This document shows, piece after piece, positions 24,202 to 35,846 of a stretch of DNA of 64,000 bases (the stretch's first letter is position 1; each line of letters begins with the position of its first letter). Below the pieces are notes generated by a model. It made no database searches. It was given only the letters and a program-made list of their open reading frames with translations, and was not told the DNA's origin. Origin of the DNA: Agapanthus africanus. Its lineage: Eukaryota > Streptophyta > Magnoliopsida > Asparagales > Amaryllidaceae. Location: NCBI GenBank assembly GCA_030015575.1, contig JASDDO010000016.1:110627241-110691240 (forward strand), written 5' to 3'. Both the position numbers and the translations under genes were made by a program.

Positions 24202-26043
24202 TCAGGCTACACCAAGAGGGTCAAAATTGCCGGCGCTCCCTAAAAACAAATTATATACAAAAAGGAAAACCAAAAATATATACAAAAAAGGTGTCCCCCC
24301 CAAACTTAAGTAAAACAGTGTTTCCACTGTTAAGCGTTGAAGTTCAGGATTAGGGGGAAAGAACAGTATCAAGCTATACAAGGCCTTACACAGGCCAAAA
24401 GTGAGCACCAACCATTCAAAGATTTTATCGCTATAATGTACAGGTTGGTGGAAGAAGGCGTAGAGAAAAGAGAGGGACAATACGCGAGACCGTATGCGAA
24501 GAGAAGCGGAATACGGTCTCGGTATATGAGAGGAAGAAGAATGGCGGAAGGGAAAAAGAAGTGGAATACGAACTTGAGGGTGCAAATGGAGTAAATAGAT
24601 TAGCACAGTTTGTGATGAGCGATGTGTAAAAAGCGATTGTGCTAATATATTTACCCGTCGAGAAATGGGGTCAAATCCCTCAAGATTCGTGAGAAACCAT
24701 GGGTACGCCGAACTTGGTAAACCAGACACAGTAAATGAAAGTGAGACGGGTTCTTGCAAGGTCGGAACGATGGAAAGGGTGGGGGGAAGTGATTGAGGAA
24801 GGTTATCGGTTAAAGGTTCAGGAGGGTGTACACAGTCAGTGGAAGGGATAGGATGAATTGGAAAATCCGACTCATCAACTAAAACTGTCTCATCCTCGGT
24901 ACTATCCTCAATATTCTCCTCAAAATTTATCTCATCCATGCAATTTTCAACAAAATCAAGACGCATATGGGGTTCGGAAAAAACATTTAATGACTCGGGA
25001 TGATGATTTGAAGAGACAAACTCAGCCAAATCTACGGGTTCATCATCCAAAATATTCCCAGCGTCAATATCTTTAATCAAGTGAAAATCAAAATTCTCTG
25101 ACACCTCAACCAAAGTATGGATATTAATCAATTCAGGTTCTAAGATGGAGGTGCAGAGGTCAAAAGGATTGGGTGTGGTTTCACTTGGCAAGGTCCCTTC
25201 ACAATCGGGCAAATCAAACACTACAAAGTCGCACAACTCATTAAACATTCTATCATCAACTGATAATTCATTTGGGACACTTGATAGACTTTCAACACAG
25301 GAGTTGTGGGATTCAATTTGAGACGGGTAGGTTTGATTTGGAAATGGGTATATCTCACTCTCTCCACTCAAATTCACAGCCTGTCCTGCCGCCTCATCAT
25401 ACATTGAAAAAGTTGGAGCTAGTTGGAAACTAGCTATCGGGTCAGTAGGTTGTATGAGAGCGGCCATGGACGCATTCAAATCCATCATCTTTGGCTTGAC
25501 GCTACCCCTAAAGTCTTCCAACGACTGTTCCAGACTAGACATGGGTTGTGAAGGGGTTTCAGTAAAAGATTCAAAGTTGTTTGGATACTGAAAACTCCCA
25601 AATGGCGGTTCTGAAGTAATGTCTAGGGAAGGTGCAAAAGCAGGGTAAGATTGGTAGGAATTGAATGGCTGGACAGGAGCAGGATCAACATTTGGATAGG
25701 AAGGTGAATGGAATTGTTGATCAAAAGAATTTGAAGCGGTGAAAGGAGTGAAAGATCGGCTACGAGATTGTGCAATATGTTCAGCAATGGACATTGGTCT
25801 CGGGGTTACTACTGGATTTTCAAAAGGGGTATCAACACAAGAAGGGGTGAATGTTTGAAACGGTTGATACGAAGTGGACTGCGGGGTCCAGTTGTTTGTC
25901 CTAGACGCGTCTATCCGATCTTTCAAAGAAATTTTGGGCATGGATGGGTCGTTCGATGTTCGGCCAAAGCAAGAACCGTATGAAGTAATGTATGGTTGTG
26001 GGTACCAAAGTTCGGCAAGAGTTTTGCGAGGTGAGGTACCCAT
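24202..26043 (-). CDS. S1-encoded 613-aa protein, unknown function
   Basis: The only long ORF of S1, intact from ATG at 26043 to TGA at 24202. I do not recognise it. Residues 1-210 are rich in Ser, Pro, Thr, Phe and Tyr and look disordered; about 230-430 are acidic; the last 130 residues turn basic and then hydrophobic, with stretches such as LYIFLVFLFVYNLFLG that could cross or touch a membrane. There is no zinc knuckle, no DTG or DSG protease motif and no RT motif. It starts about 1.1 kb downstream of the primer site, the place where gag normally begins. Part of the 3' end is a PPT-like and hairpin sequence read in frame, so the natural stop may once have been earlier. It could be a highly diverged gag, an env-like leftover or a captured sequence. 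Confidence 0.6.
   Translation of the reverse strand: MGTSPRKTLAELWYPQPYITSYGSCFGRTSNDPSMPKISLKDRIDASRTNNWTPQSTSYQPFQTFTPSCVDTPFENPVVTPRPMSIAEHIAQSRSRSFTPFTASNSFDQQFHSPSYPNVDPAPVQPFNSYQSYPAFAPSLDITSEPPFGSFQYPNNFESFTETPSQPMSSLEQSLEDFRGSVKPKMMDLNASMAALIQPTDPIASFQLAPTFSMYDEAAGQAVNLSGESEIYPFPNQTYPSQIESHNSCVESLSSVPNELSVDDRMFNELCDFVVFDLPDCEGTLPSETTPNPFDLCTSILEPELINIHTLVEVSENFDFHLIKDIDAGNILDDEPVDLAEFVSSNHHPESLNVFSEPHMRLDFVENCMDEINFEENIEDSTEDETVLVDESDFPIHPIPSTDCVHPPEPLTDNLPQSLPPTLSIVPTLQEPVSLSFTVSGLPSSAYPWFLTNLEGFDPISRRVNILAQSLFTHRSSQTVLIYLLHLHPQVRIPLLFPFRHSSSSHIPRPYSASLRIRSRVLSLSFLYAFFHQPVHYSDKIFEWLVLTFGLCKALYSLILFFPPNPELQRLTVETLFYLSLGGTPFLYIFLVFLFVYNLFLGSAGNFDPLGVA
24297..24331 (-). other. Internal PPT-like motif with adjacent hairpin in S1
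   Basis: CCCCCCCCAAACTTAAG (minus: CTTAAGTTTGGGGGGG) next to AACAGTG-TTTC-CACTGTT, a 7-bp perfect stem at 24314-24331. It lies inside the ORF. The motif resembles the true tract at the LTR and the copy after the ORF stop. Confidence 0.6.
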
Positions 26044-27104
26044 GTTATGAAGAGAGAATGAAAGAAAGGAAGAGAAAAGGAGAGGAAAAAGAATGTGATT
26101 TTTTTTTTAAATTTTTTTTATAAATATTAACAAAAGAATGAAGTATACACAAAAAAGAATATGGACAAAAAACAATCACGACACAAAAATACCACACACC
26201 TAATCGTTCTAGGGTTCACCTAGGTCAACTAGACCTGCTCCAGAACTTATTTGTCGAAGTAAAACCGTGTCGAGAAACAGGCTCAAGATACACTGATCAC
26301 GAGGCCAGGTAAGTGCAGAGATAAGGGGAGGTTGTCCAACGCTTTCGCGAAGTTCCTTAATTAAATAACCCTTTCTCTTTTGGCGGTTTCGCCGTTAACA
26401 CTTTCCTAGACACCCCGTAAACAATATACCGTTAAGCAAGGTTTTAAACACAGTTAACTTCTCCTAGTGAGCGCGAAGTCCTTAAGACTTAAAGTCTAGT
26501 TTCTTTTAAATTTTGTGCGAGTAAACGTTATGCGCAAGTTCGTGATTTGTGGGCCACGGAAAAGGTGATGAAATCCTTTACCGTATCTTGTGGGGTTCGC
26601 TTGCCCTTAAGTCCGTATTAATGTATGCAATGCACAATTCAATAAAAATTCTATAAAGAATCAAAAAATTGTTTTTTTTTATTTTAGCACAGCACTGCAA
26701 CAAATACGGGTTAGTCAATTTTGGCGTTTGCTAGCGAACTTGCAAAGAATCCTGCAAAGAATAGTATATTGGAAGCGTCGGATTTGAGAAGAAGGTGTTA
26801 GGAAAGTACGTACCGTTAAGTTTTTGGGTTAGGAAACCCCCGTTGAATTAAATCCGGTAAGCTTGAAAAGTTCGCTTGCGCGGGTCAAACTACCCGGATC
26901 TTTGGCACTGTACTTCGTAATCACCTTTGCCTTGAATGCACACTTTGCTCCCCAAAATCGCAGTTTGCAAATACGCAAAATTCTGCACACTTGCCCACAA
27001 GAATGATAAAAAAAAACAAAAAACAAAAAGAATTTTTTTTTTTTATAAATATATACAAAAAGAATATTAACCCGAATAACAAGAAAGAAAATACGCTACC
27101 GTCT
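26044..27104 (-). other. S1 leader between primer site and ORF
   Basis: About 1 kb with poly-T and poly-A runs (26099-26125, 26672-26680, 27031-27040) and no open frame of note. This is the 5' untranslated part of the element. Confidence 0.6.
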
Positions 27105-27121
27105 CCCCGGCAACGGCGCCA
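27105..27121 (-). other. tRNA-Asp primer binding site of S1
   Basis: Plus strand CCCCGGCAACGGCGCCA equals the 3' end, with CCA, of plant tRNA-Asp(GTC) as I know it; the minus strand is thus the primer site, two bases from the LTR. Confidence 0.88.
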
Positions 27122-27123
27122 TT

Positions 27124-28856
27124 TGATCGCACGCTTTTGGCGTGTCGGATGTTCAAAGAATTAAAGTATAACCGCGATCAGGACGGTGTCGCTATGCAGC
27201 TAGCCGGTTGAGCACGGGTCGGTCCACAGGGAGATGGTGGTATTTTACCTTCTTGTCTTAGACGAGTCAATAAAGAATTTGTATGAGTTTGTTCGATTCT
27301 AACCTATGTGTATTATTTGCAAGTATAAAGTTGTTAAGAAAAGATACGAGATTGTAAGCTAAGAAATCCGTACTCAAAACCTTTGAGCCGAGTCTTGACC
27401 AATTGAAGCTAGAGCAATCGGCAACAACGTGGATTAGGGGATTTAAGCGCGGTATTCGTGGAATCCGGCTTATTTACCCTTGTCCTTCCGTTCTTGTCTC
27501 TTGCTTTCGCCTCCGGCCAAACCGAACGCAACCGGTCGAGGTTAGGAATCACCATTACCTTGTCAGGGTAGGGTGCCTAACGGAGCGCTTGCGTAACATT
27601 TGGGCGGAGTTCAAATGGAAAATAACGGGAAAAGGAAATGAGGAAAGAAGTGTTAACTTACAATACCGTATTAATTCTTAACAACGACGGTAATTACAAC
27701 ATTCACAAAATGAACAACAAAGAGCAAAAGAAAAGAACAAAGAAAAGAAAAGATTACAAGTAAGTAAGTGCATGAAATAAATTGCAAGTAATTAAAGACA
27801 AGGTAATAAAAAGCAAGTAATAAATAAGCAATAAAAAGAACAAGAAAGTAATTACAAGAACATAGAACTCAAGACAAGCATGTGATCAATAGCCAACCCT
27901 TAAACTTGCAAGCTCAATTAAGAGGTTGCAAGATCAAGAGAAGGGTAGAGAACGCATGTGAAGTGAAGAACTAGTCCCGTGAGAAAATACGACCCTTGAG
28001 ATCAATAACTAACCCTTAACCATCCAAGCTCAATGAAGAGGTTGAATGATCAAGAGAAAGCAAGAATCTCAAGGGGATAAAGAAACAAAAGAGAATGATA
28101 CAAAAAGCCCTCATCTTCATTGATCTCCCACTCAAAAAGCTCTCACTACAATTTTCATGGAAAAAGAATGAAGAAGAAGAAGAAAAAAGACTAAATCCTA
28201 ACAAAAAGAGGAACCAAAGAATGACCCTTGGCTTAGCTCGAGACTGGAGTATTTATAGGCTGGAGAATGGAAATCTAGGGCAACCAACAGAACCTATGGG
28301 AAGTTACAAAAAAGCCCCCAAAATACGACATGCTGAAGCCACAGTACGGCCGCGTTTCCACGGCCAATACCCCTTATTGGCCGTGGAAACGCGGCTCCCT
28401 TGGTGAGTTGGGCTCTGGCTTTTGTGAGGTTTCCTGTTTTACTGTTCCCTTCAGTGTGGTATGGTTCTTTTCACAGAAACTCTTCACAATAATTCCCAGA
28501 ATTTCAGCACAACAAAAAGGTGATGTGATGTGGATCTTTTGCCATGATTTCCTCGAGCTCCGCGTAGATTTCTCGGATCTTGTGTTGACCTAGAGCTTTG
28601 TGCATGACATGACAATTGATTTGCCATTTTGTCCATTAAACTGGCATGTGGTAACACACGGATAGAGAGCGGAGACCGTGTTTTATCAGTTGTTGGCAGT
28701 AATCCGGAATTTGTCGTACTTTTCCATGATATTCACTGTTCAGAGCTGAGAATCTGTATTCTGCAAATATGTAGCAAACACTGATCAAAAGCACCTACCT
28801 ATAAACACACGAGCGTAAGAATGGGCGGTATGAAATGCAGTATTCTGGTATGAAAA
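27124..28856 (-). repeat. S1 5' LTR
   Basis: 1733 bp, ends TATGAAAA instead of TATGAACA, so the outer LTR tip has lost the CA that integration needs. Hairpin at 28349-28395 has two perfect 21-bp arms. Confidence 0.94.
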
Positions 28857-28894
28857 GCGGCCGCTCTATGCGCCCTCGTAGTCTTTGGCGGCAT
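28857..28894 (-). pseudogene. G1 gag, first 13 codons
   Basis: ATG at 28894 on the minus strand starts MPPKTTRAHRAAA, the same start as gag of G2 (MPPKTTRAQRAAA). The frame continues at 21171 when S1 and one TSD copy are removed. Confidence 0.88.
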
Positions 28895-29125
28895 AATGGC
28901 TGAAAAGAAAAGTTGGATTCGATAAGGGTACAGAAATCGAATCACAAGAATGTATATACTCGAGAAGGAATTTAACTCAACAAGTCCTAAGGTCGCCTTG
29001 GCGAAGTACCGTGTCGTGAGTATGTCACGGAACATACGCACGCTACGCCATTCTGCTTCAGCTACCTACTCCATCATACCAGGGCCATCCTACACTCCGA
29101 AGGTAAAACCTATGCTCTGATACCA
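28895..29125 (-). other. G1 leader and tRNA-Met primer binding site
   Basis: Short leader between gag and the LTR. The primer site TGGTATCAGAGC (minus) is at 29114-29125. The leader resembles that of G2 (50493-50711), sharing the stretch around 'tagatggagtaggtga' in diverged form. Confidence 0.85.
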
Positions 29126-29129
29126 ACTT

Positions 29130-32100
29130 GGACACGACCCGAATATTTCGACTCGTGACCGGCACTTAACCACGCAACGTCTACAGGCGTAACGCGACTA
29201 AGTAAGCCGAACCCAGAAATCAAAACCATTAAAAAGTAGTGAGTGTTGAAAACATTCAATTAAACATTTAGAAAACCTTAAATAGTTCAATAAAGTTCTT
29301 TTTAAAGTTAAGTTATCCTTATAATAATTCTGGAAACATTTCCTTTGTAGAACTGACCACGAAAATCGGGTATAAAACAGGATATAAGTGAAATGATATA
29401 TAATGAAATAAAGCGTTCCCAAACGGGAGCAATCACGCCCACGCCCAACGGCAGAAAACAACAACACAAAAGTAATATACGACGCCGTAGCGAAGAATGA
29501 GCAATAAGTAAACATCACAGCATAATAAACTGCATAAATATAAACAGTCGGCTCCCACGAGCTCGACACCAGAATACAAAAAATATACATCATCGTCCTC
29601 ACACTGTCTCTAAGTCCAGTACATATATGGTAGATGGAGAATACTAGATACAAAAGTGTGTACAATAGAAGTAACCAGATACCACAATCCACCTAAAAGC
29701 AAAACAGTCCTCGCACCAACTGTAGTGGTATCTGTAGCCAAAAGATGCAAAAAGGGCAGCCTGCCGCGACTACTCCGAGGGGCAACCTACAAAAACTGTG
29801 ACACAACGGGGATGAATTGCCAAGTCGTGAGTAGAAATAACATAAAAAGTTAATCGCGAGCATGCACGTACTATGCTACTCTATCATATGCCAGCAGATA
29901 ATATCAATGCGTGATAAACAGTATGTGCAATAATCATGCAAGTGCTCTATCAGGTAATATAACTACAGGATGAGATACAATAATGAAAGCTGAGCATGGG
30001 AAATATAATATCTACACGGAATGTCAACGTGGAATATATATAATCAGTGTCCATCAATGCACCCAGATCCCCAAATAGTTCAGGCGCCGGCACTCTCATC
30101 GGCCCTCTAATCCTGTAAATCTCTGAGAATCACGAGTGCCCAACATCGGCACCCAAATATCATAAGTACTCGTGTCCAGCATCGACACGCAAATCCTCAT
30201 CCATCGGGCATCCGTCAGTCCGGATTAGCCCACGGGCTCCGTCTGCGGTATCGGCCCTCGGCTCCGGCAGTACGGATCATCCCGCATCCATCTATCGACT
30301 CTGGTCAGTATCCTCCGGATAACTGCCAGGTCCAACCAATCATCGGTAGGTAGTAGTCCCTATGCCAGGCCCACCGTCTAATACACAGCGAAACCGTTCT
30401 CGTCCCGGGGTACCATACCGGGTCCACCATGTTCCCGTAATCGGTCTCATCCAACTCCTCGATTCGGGTTCACATATATCACTCTAGCACCGAGAAAACA
30501 CATGGTGGACGCACCGAAATATCATATCAAGGGAAACCGGGTTTTTAAATAATTAACTATTCTCTATTGAAATATCACGGTTTCCCAAATCCAGGATTAA
30601 CATGGAAAAAACATATCTCAATGCGTAATCTAAGCAAATATGAAGATCTCAAGGTCTGGGTGCACTGGTATGAATATACAATGTGCATGTGCGCAAGTGT
30701 GAAGATATCAATGTATGTGTGCACTGGTATGAATATACAATGTGCATGTTGCAAGTATGAAGATATCAATGTATGTGTGCACTGGTATGAGTATACAATG
30801 TGCATGTGCACAAGTATGAAGATATCAATGTATGTTTGCACTGGTATGAATATACAATGTGCATGTGCGCAGGTGTAAAGATATCATTGTATGTGTGCAA
30901 GTCAAAGCAATGTGATATATGTATCAAGTATGAATATCATGTAATCCGAATCAATATGCAAGTCAAAGCAATGTGATATATGTATCAAGTATGAATATCA
31001 GGTAATCTAAATCAATATGCAAGTCAAAGCAATGTGATATATGTATCAAGTATGAATATCATGTAATCCGAATCAATGTGCAAGTCAAAGCAATGTGATA
31101 TATGTATCAAGTATGAATATCAGGTAATCCGAATCAATGTGCAAGTCAAAGCAATGTGATATATGTATCAAGTATGAATATCAGGTAATCTGAATCAATA
31201 TTCAAGTCAAGCAATGTGATATATGTATTAAGCATGAATATCAGGTAATCCGAATCAATGTGCAAGTCAAAGCAATGTGATATATGTATCAAGCATGAAT
31301 ATCAGGTAATCCAAATCAATGGGCAAGTCAAAGCAATGTGATATATGTATCAAGTATGAATATCCTGTTTAGTCACATAAAAGATGAGCTACAGCATAAT
31401 GATCATGGAAATTCTTCAGTGTGAGTGTCATGGCAATTACTAACGCTGTGTGTGTGCAGGATAGTGCTCGTGCAACATGAACCGTTAGTAATGGTGCGGT
31501 GTTCTATCAATTCTAGTTTATATACCTATTGCAGGGAATGTGGTATGCACAAAATAGTAGCCATGAACAGTCAATGTAGGTAAGTGTAATATGCTGCTAC
31601 AAGGTCCTATCAGCCCTGACGCATAACGCCATGCGGGCGATTTCCCCGTAGATGTTAAATCTACTCACCGTAGTCTCTCGCTAGGTATAGCCGACGATTT
31701 GCTTCCCCTTCTTCGCGGCGTCCGTCGCACTTGCCTGCGAACCTAAAATTCCACAGAATATCACACATAAGCTCGAAACCATACAAACACGACATTTAAA
31801 GTCAACTAGAAACCCGTGCCGCAAACCAAGCGCGCGTGCGCGCGATACGCTATAACGTGTGATTACGTGCCTTAAGTCACTCCGTCGTGTCGCGATACGC
31901 AGAAACCCAAAACCCACACACACGTATCACGCGTGTCGCGAAAAAGTAAAAATACGGGTAATAGGGTATTCCACTCCAGATTTTGATACAGAACAGATAT
32001 TACAAAAATATATATACCAAAACACTCCACATAGATGCAGACTCCAGTGGCCCAAACCCCAACCCCCAATTCACCTATCTGGCTGCAATTTGCGGCCTGA

Positions 32101-33123
32101 ATGTATTTTCTGGCGTCCTGGGTAGGGAGGTGGCTCCCCCGGTTTTGTGTGTGCACTCCAAACCCCCTGCTTATGCTACAGTAAATCCAAAATCGTTCTG
32201 AAATAACCCGGGCACAAGCAGATCTAACAGAACCCAATTTCTAGTTAAAATCACATTTTCACACTAAAAAGGTATCTTAAGGTATTTTTGTGCAAACCTG
32301 AAGCAAAACCTGGTTTAAATAGCTCTAAAAACACTTAAAAGAGTTAACTGAACTATGAGAACACCAATCTAACATATGCTTCACAATTATCCTTCAATAT
32401 CACTAATAATGCACAAAAAACATGATTTTTAGTTAAGATACTACAAGATATGGAGGAAGAGTGTTTACTATGAGCTAATACCTCCTAAAGACCTTATGAA
32501 ACACTAAGAGTTCCAGCTCCCTCCTCAAGTATGCAGAATTGCTCCCAAACACCTCAAAAAGCCCCTTTTTCCCATGGTTTTGTGAAGGAAAGTGTTGTTT
32601 TTGTGTAGGGTTTTGTTTGGCCTCAAGGGGAAATGAAAAAGAGAAGAGGAGATGAAAAAAATGGGGTTTTTGTTGCTGGAATTTCTGCTGGGTTTCAGAA
32701 ATGAGAGAAGAGAGAAGGGGAAAAAATGGGTCAAAAGTCAAGGGTTCTTACCTAACAACATGCTTCATATTTTAATTGAAATTTTGATTTTTAAAAAGGG
32801 TTTTTGACTTAGAAAAAGGGTGGCGATAACAATGAACCATGCAACAATGAATGGTTAACATGCTAACACTTAAAAACCTAAGTCACAAAAAGCTAAGTGT
32901 GCAAGTGTACAATACTTAATGGAAATTTTCCCAATTAGGGTAATACGACTAAAAATAATTAATAACCCTATAATTATATATATAGAAATATATATATATC
33001 TAAACACTTCACAACACAAATTATCACTAGCCAAGAAGGAAAAAGATAAGATATCCGTTTTCGAAAAACATGCACACTTGCTAAATAACGCGAAAACATC
33101 CTTACGAATTTCAAGGCGTTACA
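29130..33123 (-). repeat. G1 5' LTR
   Basis: 3994 bp, aligned to 12445-16438. Its inner end reads GGACACGACC where the other LTR has TGTCACGACC. Minisatellites at 30642-30897 and 30898-31369 repeat the layout of the other LTR. Confidence 0.95.
30642..31369. repeat. Minisatellite pair in G1 5' LTR
   Basis: The 59-bp block (30642-30897, about 4.4 copies) and the 61-bp block (30898-31369, eight copies) match those of the other LTR unit by unit, with point changes. Confidence 0.9.
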
Positions 33124-33128
33124 TCCGT

Positions 33129-33255
33129 GAGGCCTGCTTTAATACATAAATGGATTTAAGCAATCTACATGCTTTCCCGCTGCTCCCATTATCAATGAAG
33201 CTTTCTGGCTGATCCATAAAAACGCATTCTTCTAAATCACCATTTAGAAATGCAG
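33129..33255 (-). pseudogene. E1 copia pol, RT N-terminal fragment
   Basis: Continuation of 11340-12444 beyond G1. In element sense it reads TAFLNGDLEECVFMDQPESF...GSSGKACRLLKSIYVLKQAS, matching NAFLNGNLEECVYMDQPEGF of E2. Sequence homology to pol ends near 33255, where E2-type LTR sequence starts. Confidence 0.8.
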
Positions 33256-34611
33256 TTTTTCTAAGTCCACGTTGCCCACCCCGGTGCTTGCGGGGAGGCA
33301 AAAACGTTATGAAAAATCGGATTTTTACAACACTAGGCAACATGGACTATGTAAAGGAGGGATCTTTGCTAAACAAAACTAACTAACAAGCTAAAAGAGT
33401 TAGCTACACGGAAAAGGGGTTATACCTAGGTCTTCAAGTCCTTCTCTTCTTACTCCTTGGAGTGAAAGAACGGGTTCTCCTTGTCGCCTTCTCTTGTCGA
33501 AGAAAGATCCACCCGAGGGCCTCAACCTTTGGCTCCAACCTCAAACTAAAAGTAACTAAGGTGCTTGGTGTGCTAAACCTAGAACCTTAAAAAGAGTAGA
33601 GAGTAATTTTAAGGGATTTATCTCAAGCTCAAAGGGTTCTCAACTAATGAGAAGGGAGAGCTAGAGAGAGAGGAAGAGCATGAGAGAGAATGAGAATGAT
33701 AAAGTGAGAAGAATAATCCAACCTTCTCACATATATGTGAATTATGATAAATCAATAATTAGCTAAAGATAATTGTGATGGTTAATCTTGACATGACCAT
33801 TATCATCTCACATTAATTACTTTTGCAAGGATCAAAGAGCATCTTTCATATGAAATGATGATGGTCAACTTGTCAACCTAGGTCAACAAGTCAAGCAAAG
33901 TCAAATGGTCAACAACCTTAACCATACACAATTATAATTAACTAATATTAATAAATTATATTTCACACATAAACATTAGGGTTAAGAAAATGACAATGGT
34001 CATCAACCCTAATGAAAGTCTTCTGCCTCTGCCTCAGTCAACTGTGCATACACACCCGTATCCGTGTTTCGAGAACCACGAATACAATGAGATAAAACCA
34101 ATCCCAAATCATATACTAGGATCCGGCTTAAACCAACGCCTGCTAGTATAAGCTGTCCGGACACAAAACGTGCACAAGTGCGCGGATGTGAACGAACCCC
34201 GTCGCAAAACCATGCGACCTCTACTCATTTTGCCTAAATGAGAATAACCCTCTGTGTGGGACTCTAAAGACTCGACACTACGGTGAAAGTAGGTTTAACC
34301 ATAGACCGCAAGCGGCACTAGCTGTAAGTAACGATCCCCAGGTAGATGCTGATAAGAAGACTGACGAGGTAAACCCATCTGAACTCCTACTGAGCCTGAT
34401 GTAACAGTCTCCGTACAGTCCGGTCTGTTCGTCTAAGAACATCGCATGGCGGGCCTAGGGGGCGGTAAACGTCAGTCCCCTACTAGCGGTACAAGTCGTG
34501 TCGGAGTGTAGCCCAGAACACCCTGAGATAACACTGGAAACCTACCGGTCTATCTCGCTTGCCCTGGCCAGGGACTTTGTGTATTGGCTCTCCTAGACAC
34601 AGCGCGATATC
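33256..34611 (-). repeat. E2 3' LTR, piece 1 of 3
   Basis: From TCTAAGTCCACGTTGCCC, which aligns with the TGTTAGGTCCACGTTACC end (reverse complement) of the solo LTR, to the ATATC target site of B. Contains a cluster of GTCAA words at 33864-33912 and a hairpin near 34047-34074. The exact left end is uncertain by a few bases. About 2.0 kb of LTR remain when the three pieces are joined. Confidence 0.78.
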
Positions 34612-35690
34612 TGTTGGAGACAGTGTCCTCAGAGTCAATTATTGGATCACAGGCACGTGATTGCAATGATTGAGGGAGGACCTGTCCCAGTAGGACAGTC
34701 TTACTCGAGATGATAGTATGCTATCTGGTTTATCTTTATCATCGTGTACTGCTGTAGGTGACCTGATATGTCGCTATTACACGTTGATAGAGCCCCTAGG
34801 ATTCTTGCTTGACCACCAGCAGTATGAGGGCGATCATATAAGTGGGAGCTGGGGTCTATAAGCACATCCTTAAAAGGTCCCTAGTCGTGGGAGTTTCGAG
34901 ACAGGGCATCAATACTCCAGAGTAGACTGGTGTGTACATTCGAGACCCCGACGAGGGGCGGTGGCCGGTCTTACAAGCCACTGGTGTCAGTTGGATCACC
35001 TAAGATGTATACAGGTGCTCATTGGGTTATGAGTACACCGGACAGGACTCGCCGGGAACATGCTAGTTGGTCTTATACCTGACGTCAGATAGCAGTTCCC
35101 TGGTGACATGTGTACAGGTTAGTTCATCGACCTGAGGATCGTCATTTGTCTCGTGTGAGTCCCCACAGTACTTTGATTACTACCCTACCACGCTCAATGG
35201 AGACATGCAAACAGGTTTTAGTTGGGTACAGTCCCGAGCCACATGGAGGCAGTGAGCGGATCTTCGGGGGTTCGTCTCTCCCGGTATTGGGGGTGAGGTC
35301 GTGCTGTGTCTAGGAGAGCCATTACACGAAGCTCTCGGCCGAGGTAGGAGATTTACTGGTAGGTATTCCAGTAGTATCTCAGGGTGTTCTGGGCTACACT
35401 CCGACACGACTTGTACCGCTTTTGGGGGTCTGACTTTTACCAACCCCCTAGGCCCGCCATGCGATGCTCATAGACGAACGGACCGGACTGTACGGATATT
35501 GTCACTGACAGGCTCAGTAGGATGTCAGGATGAGTTCGCTCATCGACGTCCCTTTTGGTCAATAGATGGTGGCCCGTCACGTATGGCTAATACCTCTGAC
35601 GTGCTAGTGGTTAAATCCACAGCCATAGTATTGACGAGTCTTTAGAGTCCACCACATATACAGTTACTCAAGTTTCGGGCGAAACGCTGT

Positions 35691-35846
35691 AGAGGCCGTA
35701 TGGAGATATGGCACGGTTTGATCAGATTCGTGCGGTATTGCACGGATCAGGATCGGACGGTTAGTACTAGAGGCCGTATGGATATATGGCAGGGTTCGAT
35801 CAGATACGTGCGGTATTGCACGGATCAGGATCGAACGGATATTACT
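35691..35846 (+). repeat. 78-bp tandem duplication in B 5' LTR
   Basis: AGAGGCCGTATGGA occurs at 35691 and 35769, each followed by TGCGGTATTGCACGGATCAG. The 3' LTR has the same pair at 45865 and 45943. The A LTRs have one copy. Confidence 0.85.

Larger units (their letters stand above)
21177..28856 (-). mobile_element. S1: non-autonomous LTR retrotransposon with tRNA-Asp primer site
   Basis: LTRs of 1734 bp (21177-22910) and 1733 bp (27124-28856), TSD GCGGC, primer site matching the 3' end of plant tRNA-Asp, and a polypurine tract next to the left LTR. The 4.2-kb internal region encodes one 613-aa ORF on the minus strand and nothing resembling gag, protease, RT or integrase. tRNA-Asp priming is typical of Athila-type gypsy elements, so S1 may be a derivative moved by such a partner; this is inference. 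The few LTR differences point to a recent insertion, younger than G1. Confidence 0.9.
12445..33123 (-). mobile_element. G1: Ty3/gypsy chromovirus, Tekay/Del-like, minus strand
   Basis: Two LTRs of equal length (3994 bp) flank gag, protease, RT, RNase H, integrase and a C-terminal chromodomain, all on the minus strand. A tRNA-Met primer site lies next to the right LTR and a polypurine tract next to the left one. TSD TCCGT flanks the element. S1 (7680 bp plus its TSD) interrupts gag; without it G1 is about 13 kb. The terminal chromodomain, very long LTRs and tRNA-Met priming fit the Tekay/Del clade; that clade name is inference. LTR copies differ by roughly 4% in the first 150 bases compared, more than the S1 or G2 pairs. 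Confidence 0.93.

Noticed and set aside
27105-27121. tRNA-Asp gene fragment
   Set aside because: Only the last 17 bases of the tRNA are present and they lie two bases from an LTR, which is a primer binding site.
30567-30878. 103-aa repetitive protein (CTGMNIQCAC-like repeats)
   Set aside because: It is the translation of the 59-bp minisatellite in the G1 LTR, on the strand opposite to the element; the other LTR does not keep the frame.
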